NCBI RefSeq assembly: GCF_902170305.1
Contig: NZ_CABHWW010000011.1
Span: 248,001-312,000, forward strand
DNA from: Yersinia alsatica
Lineage (GTDB): Bacteria > Pseudomonadota > Gammaproteobacteria > Enterobacterales > Enterobacteriaceae
Length of the DNA: 64,000 nt
Direction: 5' to 3'
Shown here: positions 57,500 to 64,000 of the stretch, one piece after another
How positions within the stretch are numbered: position 1 is the stretch's first letter
Layout: every line of letters starts with the position of its first letter
The notes under the pieces: generated by a model
Told to the model about the DNA's origin: nothing
The model's database searches: none
Seen by the model: the letters and a program-made list of their open reading frames with translations, nothing else
Program-made: the position numbers and the translations under genes

Positions 57500-58078
57500 G
57501 TGAAAACGTCACTGGGTTTACTTGAAGTTAGCGGTCTAGCGCTGGCGATCGGCGCGGCGGATGCCATGGCAAAAGCGGCATCCGTCAAGCTGATCGGGAT
57601 AGAAAAAACCAACGGCTCCGGCTGGATGTTAATCCGCCTGACCGGTGATGTGGCCTCGGTTCAGGCGGCAATCAGTACCGGTGCCGCCTTTGCCGAACAG
57701 CATCATGGTTTGGTCTCACGCGCAGTGCTGGCCCGTCCGGCAACAGCGCTGATGACCTATTGGCTGGCTCCTACTGTTGCGGTGGCTGCTGTTGAGGTAG
57801 CCGCTGCCGAGGTAACGGCTGTCGAACCGGCAGTAGAAACCCGCTCAGTTGCTGAAGAGACAGAAGAAGCCGATACCCAGCAACCTGCTGATATCGCCAG
57901 CGATGATGCGCCCGAACAGGCCATTAGTGCTGCCGAACCCGCAGTTAGCGCCGATGAAAGTGAGGCCCAGCCAGCTCCGCGCGTGAGCTGTAATCTCTGC
58001 CTCGATCCGGCTTGCCGACGCCATAAAGGTGAGCCTCGCTTTCGCTGTATCCACTTGGGTAAACGAGGAAAAGTCTGA
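57500..58078 (+). CDS. pduK: Pdu microcompartment shell protein PduK with Cys-rich tail
   Basis: A 192-residue protein. Residues 1-88 are a BMC domain ('LGLLEVSGLALAIGAADAMAKAA', pore region 'KTNGSGW'). Then a long Ala/Glu/Val-rich acidic linker of about 75 residues, then 'CNLCLDPACRRHKGEPRFRC', a C-x2-C-x4-C...C cluster that can bind an Fe-S centre or other metal. GTG start with AGGAG seven bases before. The linker is longer than in the Salmonella protein as I recall it. Overlaps pduL by one base. Confidence 0.92.
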   Translation: MKTSLGLLEVSGLALAIGAADAMAKAASVKLIGIEKTNGSGWMLIRLTGDVASVQAAISTGAAFAEQHHGLVSRAVLARPATALMTYWLAPTVAVAAVEVAAAEVTAVEPAVETRSVAEETEEADTQQPADIASDDAPEQAISAAEPAVSADESEAQPAPRVSCNLCLDPACRRHKGEPRFRCIHLGKRGKV

Positions 58079-58725
58079 TGGAAAAAGCGTTACTGGAACC
58101 CGTTGTCAGTAAGATCCTCGACGAAATGCGTCTTCGTCCGATCCCGCTTGGGGTTTCCAATCGACACCTGCATCTCTCGGTGCAGGACTACCAGCAATTG
58201 TTCCCAGACCAACCGCTGGTAGAGAAAAAAACGCTGCTGCAACCCGGCCAATTTGCCGCCGAACAGACGGTAACCTTGGTCGGGCCAAAGGGCAGCCTAA
58301 AAAATGTTCGGATTCTTGGCCCGTTACGTAGCCGCAGCCAGGTGGAAATTTCCCGTACCGATGCCCGCACCTTGGGGATTAATGCTCCCCTGCGCATGTC
58401 TGGCAATCTGGACAGCACCCCGGCAATCCGGCTGGTCAGCCCGTACGCTGAGCTGGAACTGCCCCATGGGGTGATTGTGGCACTGCGCCACATTCATATG
58501 TCACCGCTGGATGCCCTTATTTACCGGGTAAAACACGGCGACCGGGTGCAGGTAGCCATTCAGGGCAGTGGTCGTCGCTTAATTATGGACGATGTCGCTA
58601 TTCGCGTTTCACCCCAAATGAGACTGGAAATGCACATCGATACCGACGAGGCCAATGCCGCAGGTGCCGACGACCCGGCCGCCTTTGCCACTTTGTTGAC
58701 GCCACCACGGACAACGCAACCATGA
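58078..58725 (+). CDS. pduL: Phosphotransacylase PduL
   Basis: A 215-residue enzyme that turns propionyl-CoA to propionyl-phosphate inside the compartment. The N-terminal 'EKALLEPVVSKILDEMRL' is an encapsulation peptide. The double-beta-barrel core shows the metal-binding His pair 'GVSNRHLHLS' near residue 26 and a second pair in 'ALRHIHMSPLDALIYRV' near residue 136. Overlaps pduK's stop and pduM's start (four bases). Confidence 0.95.
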   Translation: MEKALLEPVVSKILDEMRLRPIPLGVSNRHLHLSVQDYQQLFPDQPLVEKKTLLQPGQFAAEQTVTLVGPKGSLKNVRILGPLRSRSQVEISRTDARTLGINAPLRMSGNLDSTPAIRLVSPYAELELPHGVIVALRHIHMSPLDALIYRVKHGDRVQVAIQGSGRRLIMDDVAIRVSPQMRLEMHIDTDEANAAGADDPAAFATLLTPPRTTQP

Positions 58726-59219
58726 ATCTGACTCAGGCGCAAACCGAGCAACTGGTCAGCCAGATTGTCACGCGGTTGGCTGAGCGCGAGCGCCGGGTTC
58801 ACGCCCTGTTGCTGCCTCAACTGCGCGCCGGGCTTGATCCAGCGGTATTCGTGCAACATGCCAATCTGCACCTGATGCTACCGGATTTGGCATTTATCTG
58901 CCGCTTGGCGCAATCCGATACCCACTGTCCGGCGGTAGCCGCACTGAACGAAGCCTGGTCATGGGGGATGAAAGTCCATATCAGCCTGCACCACCAGTTA
59001 CTGCCCGCACTGCCCGCCGCTGCGCTGCGCCCGTTGCCGCTGACATTCAGTGACAGCCGTGGCATAGCCGTGCGGTTCTATGCCGGTAAGGTACTGAGTT
59101 ATCGCGATATTGCCACACTCGGCCCCGGCTGGTTGCTTATTGACCACCACACACTGGTGACACCGCTGGCGCAAGACCAGTTGTCAGCCGGTCACATTCA
59201 ACTGTTAAGGCAGGAGTAA
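58722..59219 (+). CDS. pduM: Pdu microcompartment protein PduM
   Basis: A 165-residue protein needed for correct microcompartment structure. It begins with 'NLTQAQTEQLVSQIVTRLAERERR', an amphipathic helix of the encapsulation type. 'LLPQLRAGLDPAVFVQHANLHLMLPD' near residue 29 and 'DHHTLVTPLAQDQLSAGHI' near 140 mark the family. No catalytic motif is known. It overlaps pduL by four bases; pduN follows after four. Confidence 0.88.
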   Translation: MNLTQAQTEQLVSQIVTRLAERERRVHALLLPQLRAGLDPAVFVQHANLHLMLPDLAFICRLAQSDTHCPAVAALNEAWSWGMKVHISLHHQLLPALPAAALRPLPLTFSDSRGIAVRFYAGKVLSYRDIATLGPGWLLIDHHTLVTPLAQDQLSAGHIQLLRQE

Positions 59220-59222
59220 ATC

Positions 59223-59498
59223 ATGCAACTGGCCAGAGTGGTAGGTTCCGTGGTCTCAACGCAAAAATCACCCACCTTGATTGGGAAAAAACTGCTGTTG
59301 GTGCGCCGTGTTGCCGGTGATGGCTCGCTGCCACCGGATAGCAAGACGCCGGATGAAGTGGCGGTCGATTCGGTGGGTGCCGGTCAGGGAGAGTTGGTGC
59401 TGTTATCAGGAGGGTCCAGCGCCCGGCGGGTGTTTGCCGAACCGAATGATGCCATCGATCTGGCGATCGTCGCCATTGTCGATGAGTGTTCTTACTGA
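59223..59498 (+). CDS. pduN: Pdu microcompartment vertex protein PduN
   Basis: A 91-residue EutN/CcmL-type pentamer that closes the shell's vertices. Opening '[28 protein letters not shown]' and '[24 protein letters not shown]' near 55 are typical, with the final 'AIVDECSY'. GGAG lies eight bases before its ATG. Sixteen bases separate it from pduO. Confidence 0.94.
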   Translation: MQLARVVGSVVSTQKSPTLIGKKLLLVRRVAGDGSLPPDSKTPDEVAVDSVGAGQGELVLLSGGSSARRVFAEPNDAIDLAIVAIVDECSY

Positions 59499-59514
59499 TT
59501 GAGCAGGTGACTTT

Positions 59515-60555
59515 ATGAGCATCTATACCAAAACAGGTGACGCGGGGACTACGGCCCTGTTCACCGGCCAACGGGTGAAAAAAAGCCACCCACGGGTAGA
59601 AACCTACGGCACCCTGGATGAACTGAATGCCGCACTGAGTTTGTGTGCCCGTGTAGCACAAGGTGAGGAAAACCTTCTGTTACTCGATGCCGTACAGCAT
59701 CAGCTGTTTTATTTCAGTGCCGAACTGGCCAGTGAAGGTATCGAGACTCCGCCAGTTGGCCGCAAAAGTATTCACGAACAAGACATTCATGCACTAGAAC
59801 ACGCCGTTGACCGCTGCATGGCGCAGTTACCCCCGGTGCACGGTTTTATCCTGCCCGGAAATACCGAAGCCGGTAGCCGTTTGCATTTTGCCCGCACTTT
59901 GGCGCGGCGCTGCGAGCGGCGGCTGATTGAACTGGCAGAGCAAGTGCCCGTGCGCCCGGTGCTATTGCAATACCTGAATCGGTTATCCGATTGCCTGTAT
60001 GCACTGGCTCGCGATGAAGACCAGCGCCAGCAGTTACAACAAACCGCTCAAACCGTGGTAGCCCGTTATCTGGCGGCCACTGAGGCATCAGCCATGCAAA
60101 CACCCCCTACTGCGGCGGCGCAAACCACACCACCCACTACTGCCGGACTCGGATTTTCTGATGTCCATCAGTTGGTTAAGTTGGCTGTCGATGCCGCCAT
60201 GAAATTACAGATTGCGGTGGTCGTGGCACTGGCCGACCGCCACGGCAATATGATTATGACCTACCGTATGCCCGACACCCTACTGGTGAGCAGTGAGCTG
60301 GCCCCGAAAAAAGCCTGGACCGCGGTGGCGATGAAAACGGCCACACACCAACTCAGCAACGCTATTCAGCCGGGGGCCGACCTGTTCCAACTGGAAGCCA
60401 GCACTGGCGGCAAAGTAGTGAGTTTTGGTGGCGGCTACCCGCTGTGGCGCAATGGCCAACTGGTAGGCGGTTTAGGGATTAGCGGCGGTAGCGTCGAACA
60501 AGATATGCACATAGCAGAAGCGGCCATATCGGCTTTACATCTGAGGAATGAATAA
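59515..60555 (+). CDS. pduO: Cob(I)alamin adenosyltransferase PduO with PduOC domain
   Basis: A 346-residue two-domain protein. Residues 1-180: PduO-type ATP:corrinoid adenosyltransferase, with 'MSIYTKTGDAGTTALFTGQRV' at the N-terminus and the conserved Arg-rich 'HFARTLARRCERRLIEL' near residue 122. Residues about 205-340: GlcG/PduOC domain ('DVHQLVKLAVDAAMKLQIAVVVALADRHGN'), which binds heme in related proteins. It makes adenosyl-B12 for PduCDE. A Thr/Ala/Pro linker joins the two. Overlaps pduP by one base. Confidence 0.95.
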   Translation: MSIYTKTGDAGTTALFTGQRVKKSHPRVETYGTLDELNAALSLCARVAQGEENLLLLDAVQHQLFYFSAELASEGIETPPVGRKSIHEQDIHALEHAVDRCMAQLPPVHGFILPGNTEAGSRLHFARTLARRCERRLIELAEQVPVRPVLLQYLNRLSDCLYALARDEDQRQQLQQTAQTVVARYLAATEASAMQTPPTAAAQTTPPTTAGLGFSDVHQLVKLAVDAAMKLQIAVVVALADRHGNMIMTYRMPDTLLVSSELAPKKAWTAVAMKTATHQLSNAIQPGADLFQLEASTGGKVVSFGGGYPLWRNGQLVGGLGISGGSVEQDMHIAEAAISALHLRNE

Positions 60556-61943
60556 TGAACATTAATAACCTTGAGTCTCTCATTCGCACTATCCTCACCG
60601 AGCAACTGACGCCCGCAACTGCGTCTGCCTCCAGCGCTATTTTTGCCAGCGTGGATGAAGCAGTGAATGCCGCCCATAGCGCATTTTTGCGCTATCAGCA
60701 GAGCCCGATGAAAACCCGCAGCGCCATTATCAGCGCTATTCGTGAGCAACTCAAACCGCAGCTAGCCTCTTTATCTGAACGCGGTGCCAGCGAAACCGGC
60801 ATGGGGAATAAAGAAGATAAATTCCTGAAAAATAAAGCGGCATTGGAAAACACCCCCGGCATTGAAGATTTGTCCACCACCGCCCTGACCGGGGATGGCG
60901 GCATGGTGTTATTTGAATTCTCGCCATTTGGCGTGATTGGTTCCGTCGCCCCCAGCACCAATCCGACGGAAACCATTATCAACAACAGTATCAGCATGTT
61001 GGCTGCCGGTAATGCCGTCTATTTCAGTCCGCACCCCGGTGCCAAAGCAGTATCGCTGGATTTAATTGCCCAAATTGAAGAGATCGCTTTCCACAGTTGT
61101 GGCATCCGCAACCTGGTGGTGACGGTGAAAGACCCCAGTTTTGAAGCTACGCAACAGATGATGGCGCACGACAAAATTGCCTTACTCGCCATTACTGGCG
61201 GGCCAGCCATTGTGGCCATGGGCATGAAAAGCGGCAAGAAAGTGATTGGGGCTGGAGCCGGTAACCCGCCTTGTCTGGTGGACGAAACAGCCGAATTAGT
61301 GAAGGCAGCACAGGATATCGTGGCCGGTGCATCCTTCGACAATAACCTGCCCTGCATTGCAGAGAAAAGCCTAATAGTAGTGGAGAGTGTCGCCGACCGC
61401 CTATTGCAACAAATGCAGGCTTTCGATGCTTTGCTTATCAGTGATCCACAAGATGTCGACAGCCTGCGCAAAGCCTGTCTGACCCCGCAGGGCCACGCCA
61501 ATAAAAATCTGGTCGGCAAAAGCCCGGTTGAGTTGCTGAAAGCCGCCGGACTCAGTTGCCCGGCCAAAGCACCGCGTCTGTTACTGGTTGAAGTGGCCGG
61601 TGACGATCCTCTGGTTACCACTGAACAATTGATGCCGCTGTTACCGGTCGTTCGGGTAAAGGACTTTGATGCTGGCCTGACACTGGCACTGCAAGTCGAA
61701 GCCGGCCTGCATCACACCGCAACCATGCATTCGCAGAATGTTTCGCGCCTGAATCTGGCTGCCCGTCTATTGCAGACCTCTATTTTTGTCAAAAACGGCC
61801 CGTCCTATGCCGGGATTGGCGTCGGTGGCGAAGGCTTTACCACTTTTACCATCGCCACCCCGACCGGAGAAGGCACCACGTCAGCTCGCACCTTTGCGCG
61901 CCAACGCCGTTGTGTACTGACCAACGGTTTTTCTATTCGCTGA
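60555..61943 (+). CDS. pduP: CoA-acylating propionaldehyde dehydrogenase PduP
   Basis: A 462-residue aldehyde dehydrogenase making propionyl-CoA from propionaldehyde, CoA and NAD+. Residues 1-18 ('NINNLESLIRTILTEQL') form the well-known encapsulation peptide. The catalytic Cys is in 'FDNNLPCIAEKS' near residue 272; 'SPFGVIGSVAPSTNPTET' near residue 118 and 'ITGGPAIVAMGMKSGKKVIGAGAGNPP' near 212 are also standard. It runs from pduO (one base overlap). Confidence 0.96.
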   Translation: MNINNLESLIRTILTEQLTPATASASSAIFASVDEAVNAAHSAFLRYQQSPMKTRSAIISAIREQLKPQLASLSERGASETGMGNKEDKFLKNKAALENTPGIEDLSTTALTGDGGMVLFEFSPFGVIGSVAPSTNPTETIINNSISMLAAGNAVYFSPHPGAKAVSLDLIAQIEEIAFHSCGIRNLVVTVKDPSFEATQQMMAHDKIALLAITGGPAIVAMGMKSGKKVIGAGAGNPPCLVDETAELVKAAQDIVAGASFDNNLPCIAEKSLIVVESVADRLLQQMQAFDALLISDPQDVDSLRKACLTPQGHANKNLVGKSPVELLKAAGLSCPAKAPRLLLVEVAGDDPLVTTEQLMPLLPVVRVKDFDAGLTLALQVEAGLHHTATMHSQNVSRLNLAARLLQTSIFVKNGPSYAGIGVGGEGFTTFTIATPTGEGTTSARTFARQRRCVLTNGFSIR

Positions 61944-61953
61944 GCGAGGACGT

Positions 61954-63069
61954 ATGAAGACTTTTTTCCTGCAAACACGCATTTATAGCGGGGAAGGCAG
62001 CCTCAAAGTGCTGCAACGCTTCCATCAGCGCAAAATCTGGATAATTTGCGACGGCTTTCTGGCGACGTCCCCGCTGTTGGATCGCCTTAAAACAGCCCTG
62101 CCCGCCGACAATCAGATAAGCCTGTTCAGCGATATCACGCCGGACCCGAATATCGCCACCGTGGTCAAGGGCATTGAGCAAATGCATGCGCTAAGCCCGG
62201 ATATTGTGATCGGTTTTGGTGGCGGCTCGGCGCTGGATGCGGCCAAAGCCATTGTCTGGTTTAGTCGCAAGCAAGGTCTGGAGATCGAAACCTGTATCGC
62301 CATCCCGACCACCAGCGGCACGGGTTCGGAGGTCACCAGTGCCTGCGTGATCAGTGACCCGGAAAAAAGTATTAAATATCCTCTATTTGACGATGAGATT
62401 TACCCGGATATCGCCATTTTGGATCCGGCGCTGGTGGCAACCGTACCACCGGTTATCACCGCCAATACTGGGTTGGACGTGCTGACACATGCGCTGGAAG
62501 CCTATGTGTCGCCGCGCGCCAGTGATTTTACCGATGCACTGGCAGAAAAAGCGGTGCAGTTGGTGTTTCGTCACCTGCCAACCGCTTGCCGTAAAGGTGA
62601 TTGCCTGATTACCCGCGGCAAAATGCACAATGCCTCCACGCTGGCTGGCATGGCATTCAGTCAGGCTGGGCTGGGTATCAACCATGCCATCGCGCACCAG
62701 TTGGGCGGGCAATTTCACATCGCTCATGGTTTGGCGAATGCGCTGCTGTTAGTGCCAGTCATTCGTTTTAATGCCGCCGATGTACGGGCGCGTAAACGTT
62801 ATGCCCGACTGGCGAAAATATGCCACTTCAGCCCGGTAAAAGGTGATGAACGGGGGGCCGTCAATCAGCTCATTCATCAAATTGAGCTACTGAAACGCCA
62901 GTGCGGGATACCTCAACCCTTGGCGGCGATGAAAGTAAACGAGCGCCAGTTACAACAACGGATTCCGGACATGATAACCGCCGCACTGGCGGACGTCACA
63001 CTGCGCACGAATCCACGCCCAGCTGACGATAATGACATCCGCGCAATTATCGAGGCACTTTATGAGTGA
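61954..63069 (+). CDS. pduQ: Propanol dehydrogenase PduQ
   Basis: A 371-residue iron-dependent alcohol dehydrogenase that reduces propionaldehyde to propanol and recycles NAD+ in the compartment. Seen: 'IGFGGGSALDAAKAIVWF' near residue 87, 'IPTTSGTGSEVTSACVI' near 114 and the iron-ligand region 'AGLGINHAIAHQLGGQFHIAHGLANALLLVPV' near residue 232. Ten bases after pduP; its stop overlaps the start of pduS by eight bases. Confidence 0.94.
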   Translation: MKTFFLQTRIYSGEGSLKVLQRFHQRKIWIICDGFLATSPLLDRLKTALPADNQISLFSDITPDPNIATVVKGIEQMHALSPDIVIGFGGGSALDAAKAIVWFSRKQGLEIETCIAIPTTSGTGSEVTSACVISDPEKSIKYPLFDDEIYPDIAILDPALVATVPPVITANTGLDVLTHALEAYVSPRASDFTDALAEKAVQLVFRHLPTACRKGDCLITRGKMHNASTLAGMAFSQAGLGINHAIAHQLGGQFHIAHGLANALLLVPVIRFNAADVRARKRYARLAKICHFSPVKGDERGAVNQLIHQIELLKRQCGIPQPLAAMKVNERQLQQRIPDMITAALADVTLRTNPRPADDNDIRAIIEALYE

Positions 63070-64000
63070 TATTCAGATGCCTGATGCCTCCTTACTGCGC
63101 GCTCCCCCTGCTTATGGAGAACTGGCGCAATGTGATGCTGCCACCATCCAGCAGCGGGTACGTGATGCCGGTGTGGTCGGGGCGGGTGGGGCTGGGTTCC
63201 CGACCGCGGTGAAGCTTCAGGCGCAAGCAGATATTTTCCTGGTCAATGCCGCTGAGTGCGAGCCGATGCTGAAAGTGGACCAGCAGTTGATCCCGCGTCA
63301 GGCTGCGCGGCTGGTGCGTGGGGTGCTGTATGGCATGACCGCCACTGGCGCGCGCGAGGGAATTATTGCGCTGAAAGCCAAATATGTAGCGGCGATCGCG
63401 GCGCTGACTCCTCTGCTGCCCGCACAGATTCGCCTGCATATCTTACCCGACGTTTACCCCGCCGGTGATGAAGTGATTACTATCTGGCTGGCTACCGGTC
63501 GCCGGGTGCCCCCTGCGGCTCTGCCCGTCAGTATTGGCGTGGTGGTCAATAACGTACAAACCTTGCTTAATGTGGCGCGCGCGGTTGAACAACAATGGCC
63601 GGTGACTCGTCGTACCTTGACAGTGAATGGCGCGGTGGCGCGGCCATTAACCCTTACGGTGCCATTGGGTACTCCGCTGCGGGAAGTGCTGGCGCTAGCC
63701 GGTGGCGTCACCATCAATAACCCGGCCTATATCAATGGCGGCCCGATGATGGGCCATGCGGTGCATGACCTTGACCAACCGGTGACTAAAACCACCGGTG
63801 GCCTGTTGGTGCTGCCCGCTGACCATCTACTCATCACTCGCCGCGCCCGCAGTGATCAAGATGTGTTAGCCATTGCCCGCACGGTATGTGAACAGTGCCG
63901 CATGTGCACCGAGCTGTGTCCGCGCCACTTGATCGGCCATGAATTGCCACCGCATCTGCTGGTGCGGGCGATTATCTATCAACAAGTTGCTACCCCGGAT
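63062..64000 (+). CDS. pduS: Cobalamin reductase PduS (5' part, cut by window end)
   Basis: The first 313 residues of a flavin/Fe-S cobalamin reductase. The ATG at 63062 overlaps the pduQ stop. 'GVVGAGGAGFPTAVKLQAQ' near residue 38 resembles the NADH-quinone oxidoreductase NuoF-like (RnfC) nucleotide/flavin site; the 'CEQCRMCTELCPRHL' run near residue 278 is a C-x2-C-x2-C-x3-CP 4Fe-4S ligand set. It reduces cob(III)/cob(II)alamin to feed PduO. The stop lies beyond base 64000. Confidence 0.93.
   Translation, partial: MSDIQMPDASLLRAPPAYGELAQCDAATIQQRVRDAGVVGAGGAGFPTAVKLQAQADIFLVNAAECEPMLKVDQQLIPRQAARLVRGVLYGMTATGAREGIIALKAKYVAAIAALTPLLPAQIRLHILPDVYPAGDEVITIWLATGRRVPPAALPVSIGVVVNNVQTLLNVARAVEQQWPVTRRTLTVNGAVARPLTLTVPLGTPLREVLALAGGVTINNPAYINGGPMMGHAVHDLDQPVTKTTGGLLVLPADHLLITRRARSDQDVLAIARTVCEQCRMCTELCPRHLIGHELPPHLLVRAIIYQQVATPD

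Noticed and set aside
61019..61621. 200-codon minus-strand frame inside pduP
   Set aside because: Antisense shadow of the dehydrogenase gene with low-complexity Ser/Ala translation.

Overview
The window looks like chromosomal DNA of a Yersinia of the Y. enterocolitica group. The reasons are the protein sequences (argG, the xap genes and the cbi/cob genes are all enterobacterial), a YPAL-like palindromic repeat just after cobT, and a cobalamin-propanediol (cob-pdu) island of the kind known in Y. enterocolitica and Salmonella. Species was not confirmed by any search.

Bases 1-3437 are an AT-rich accessory patch: the end of an unknown gene, an adhesin-E-like lipoprotein, broken coding fragments, a YnfC-family secreted protein and an orphan Imm42 immunity gene next to what may be a decayed toxin or effector. 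Bases 3438-9565 hold a DeoR regulator, a Cof-type HAD phosphatase, a divergent inositol-monophosphatase/HisN-like phosphatase, a VOC protein, a second GAPDH-type gene and a GlxA-type AraC regulator. Bases 9566-17347 hold a T5SS-repeat autotransporter, CheV, and a LysR regulator divergent from an esterase-MFS pair.

Bases 17414-21606 (minus strand) form a compact four-gene operon: a PTS-EIIC-like permease with an unfamiliar N-terminal domain, a phosphate-binding TIM-barrel enzyme, a HAD phosphatase and a DeoR repressor. This is the best candidate here for an undescribed catabolic system. It is followed by a MATE exporter, argG, and the xanthosine/purine nucleoside genes xapB and xapA with a XapR-like regulator and an EamA exporter.

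Bases 29930-47358 (minus strand) are a complete anaerobic B12 operon in the order cbiA-B-C-D-E-T-F-G-H-J-K-L-M-N-Q-O-P-cobU-S-C-T. It is headed by a cobalamin riboswitch whose terminator touches the cbiA start codon. Then come the regulator gene pocR and the facilitator gene pduF (minus), and the divergent pduABCDEGHJKLMNOPQS operon (plus), whose pduS is cut by the window end. The logic is coherent: PduF admits 1,2-propanediol, PocR senses it, the cob operon makes the B12 needed by PduCDE, PduO makes adenosyl-B12 and PduGH reactivates the enzyme. PduP, PduL and PduQ dispose of propionaldehyde inside a microcompartment built from PduA/B/J/K/N.
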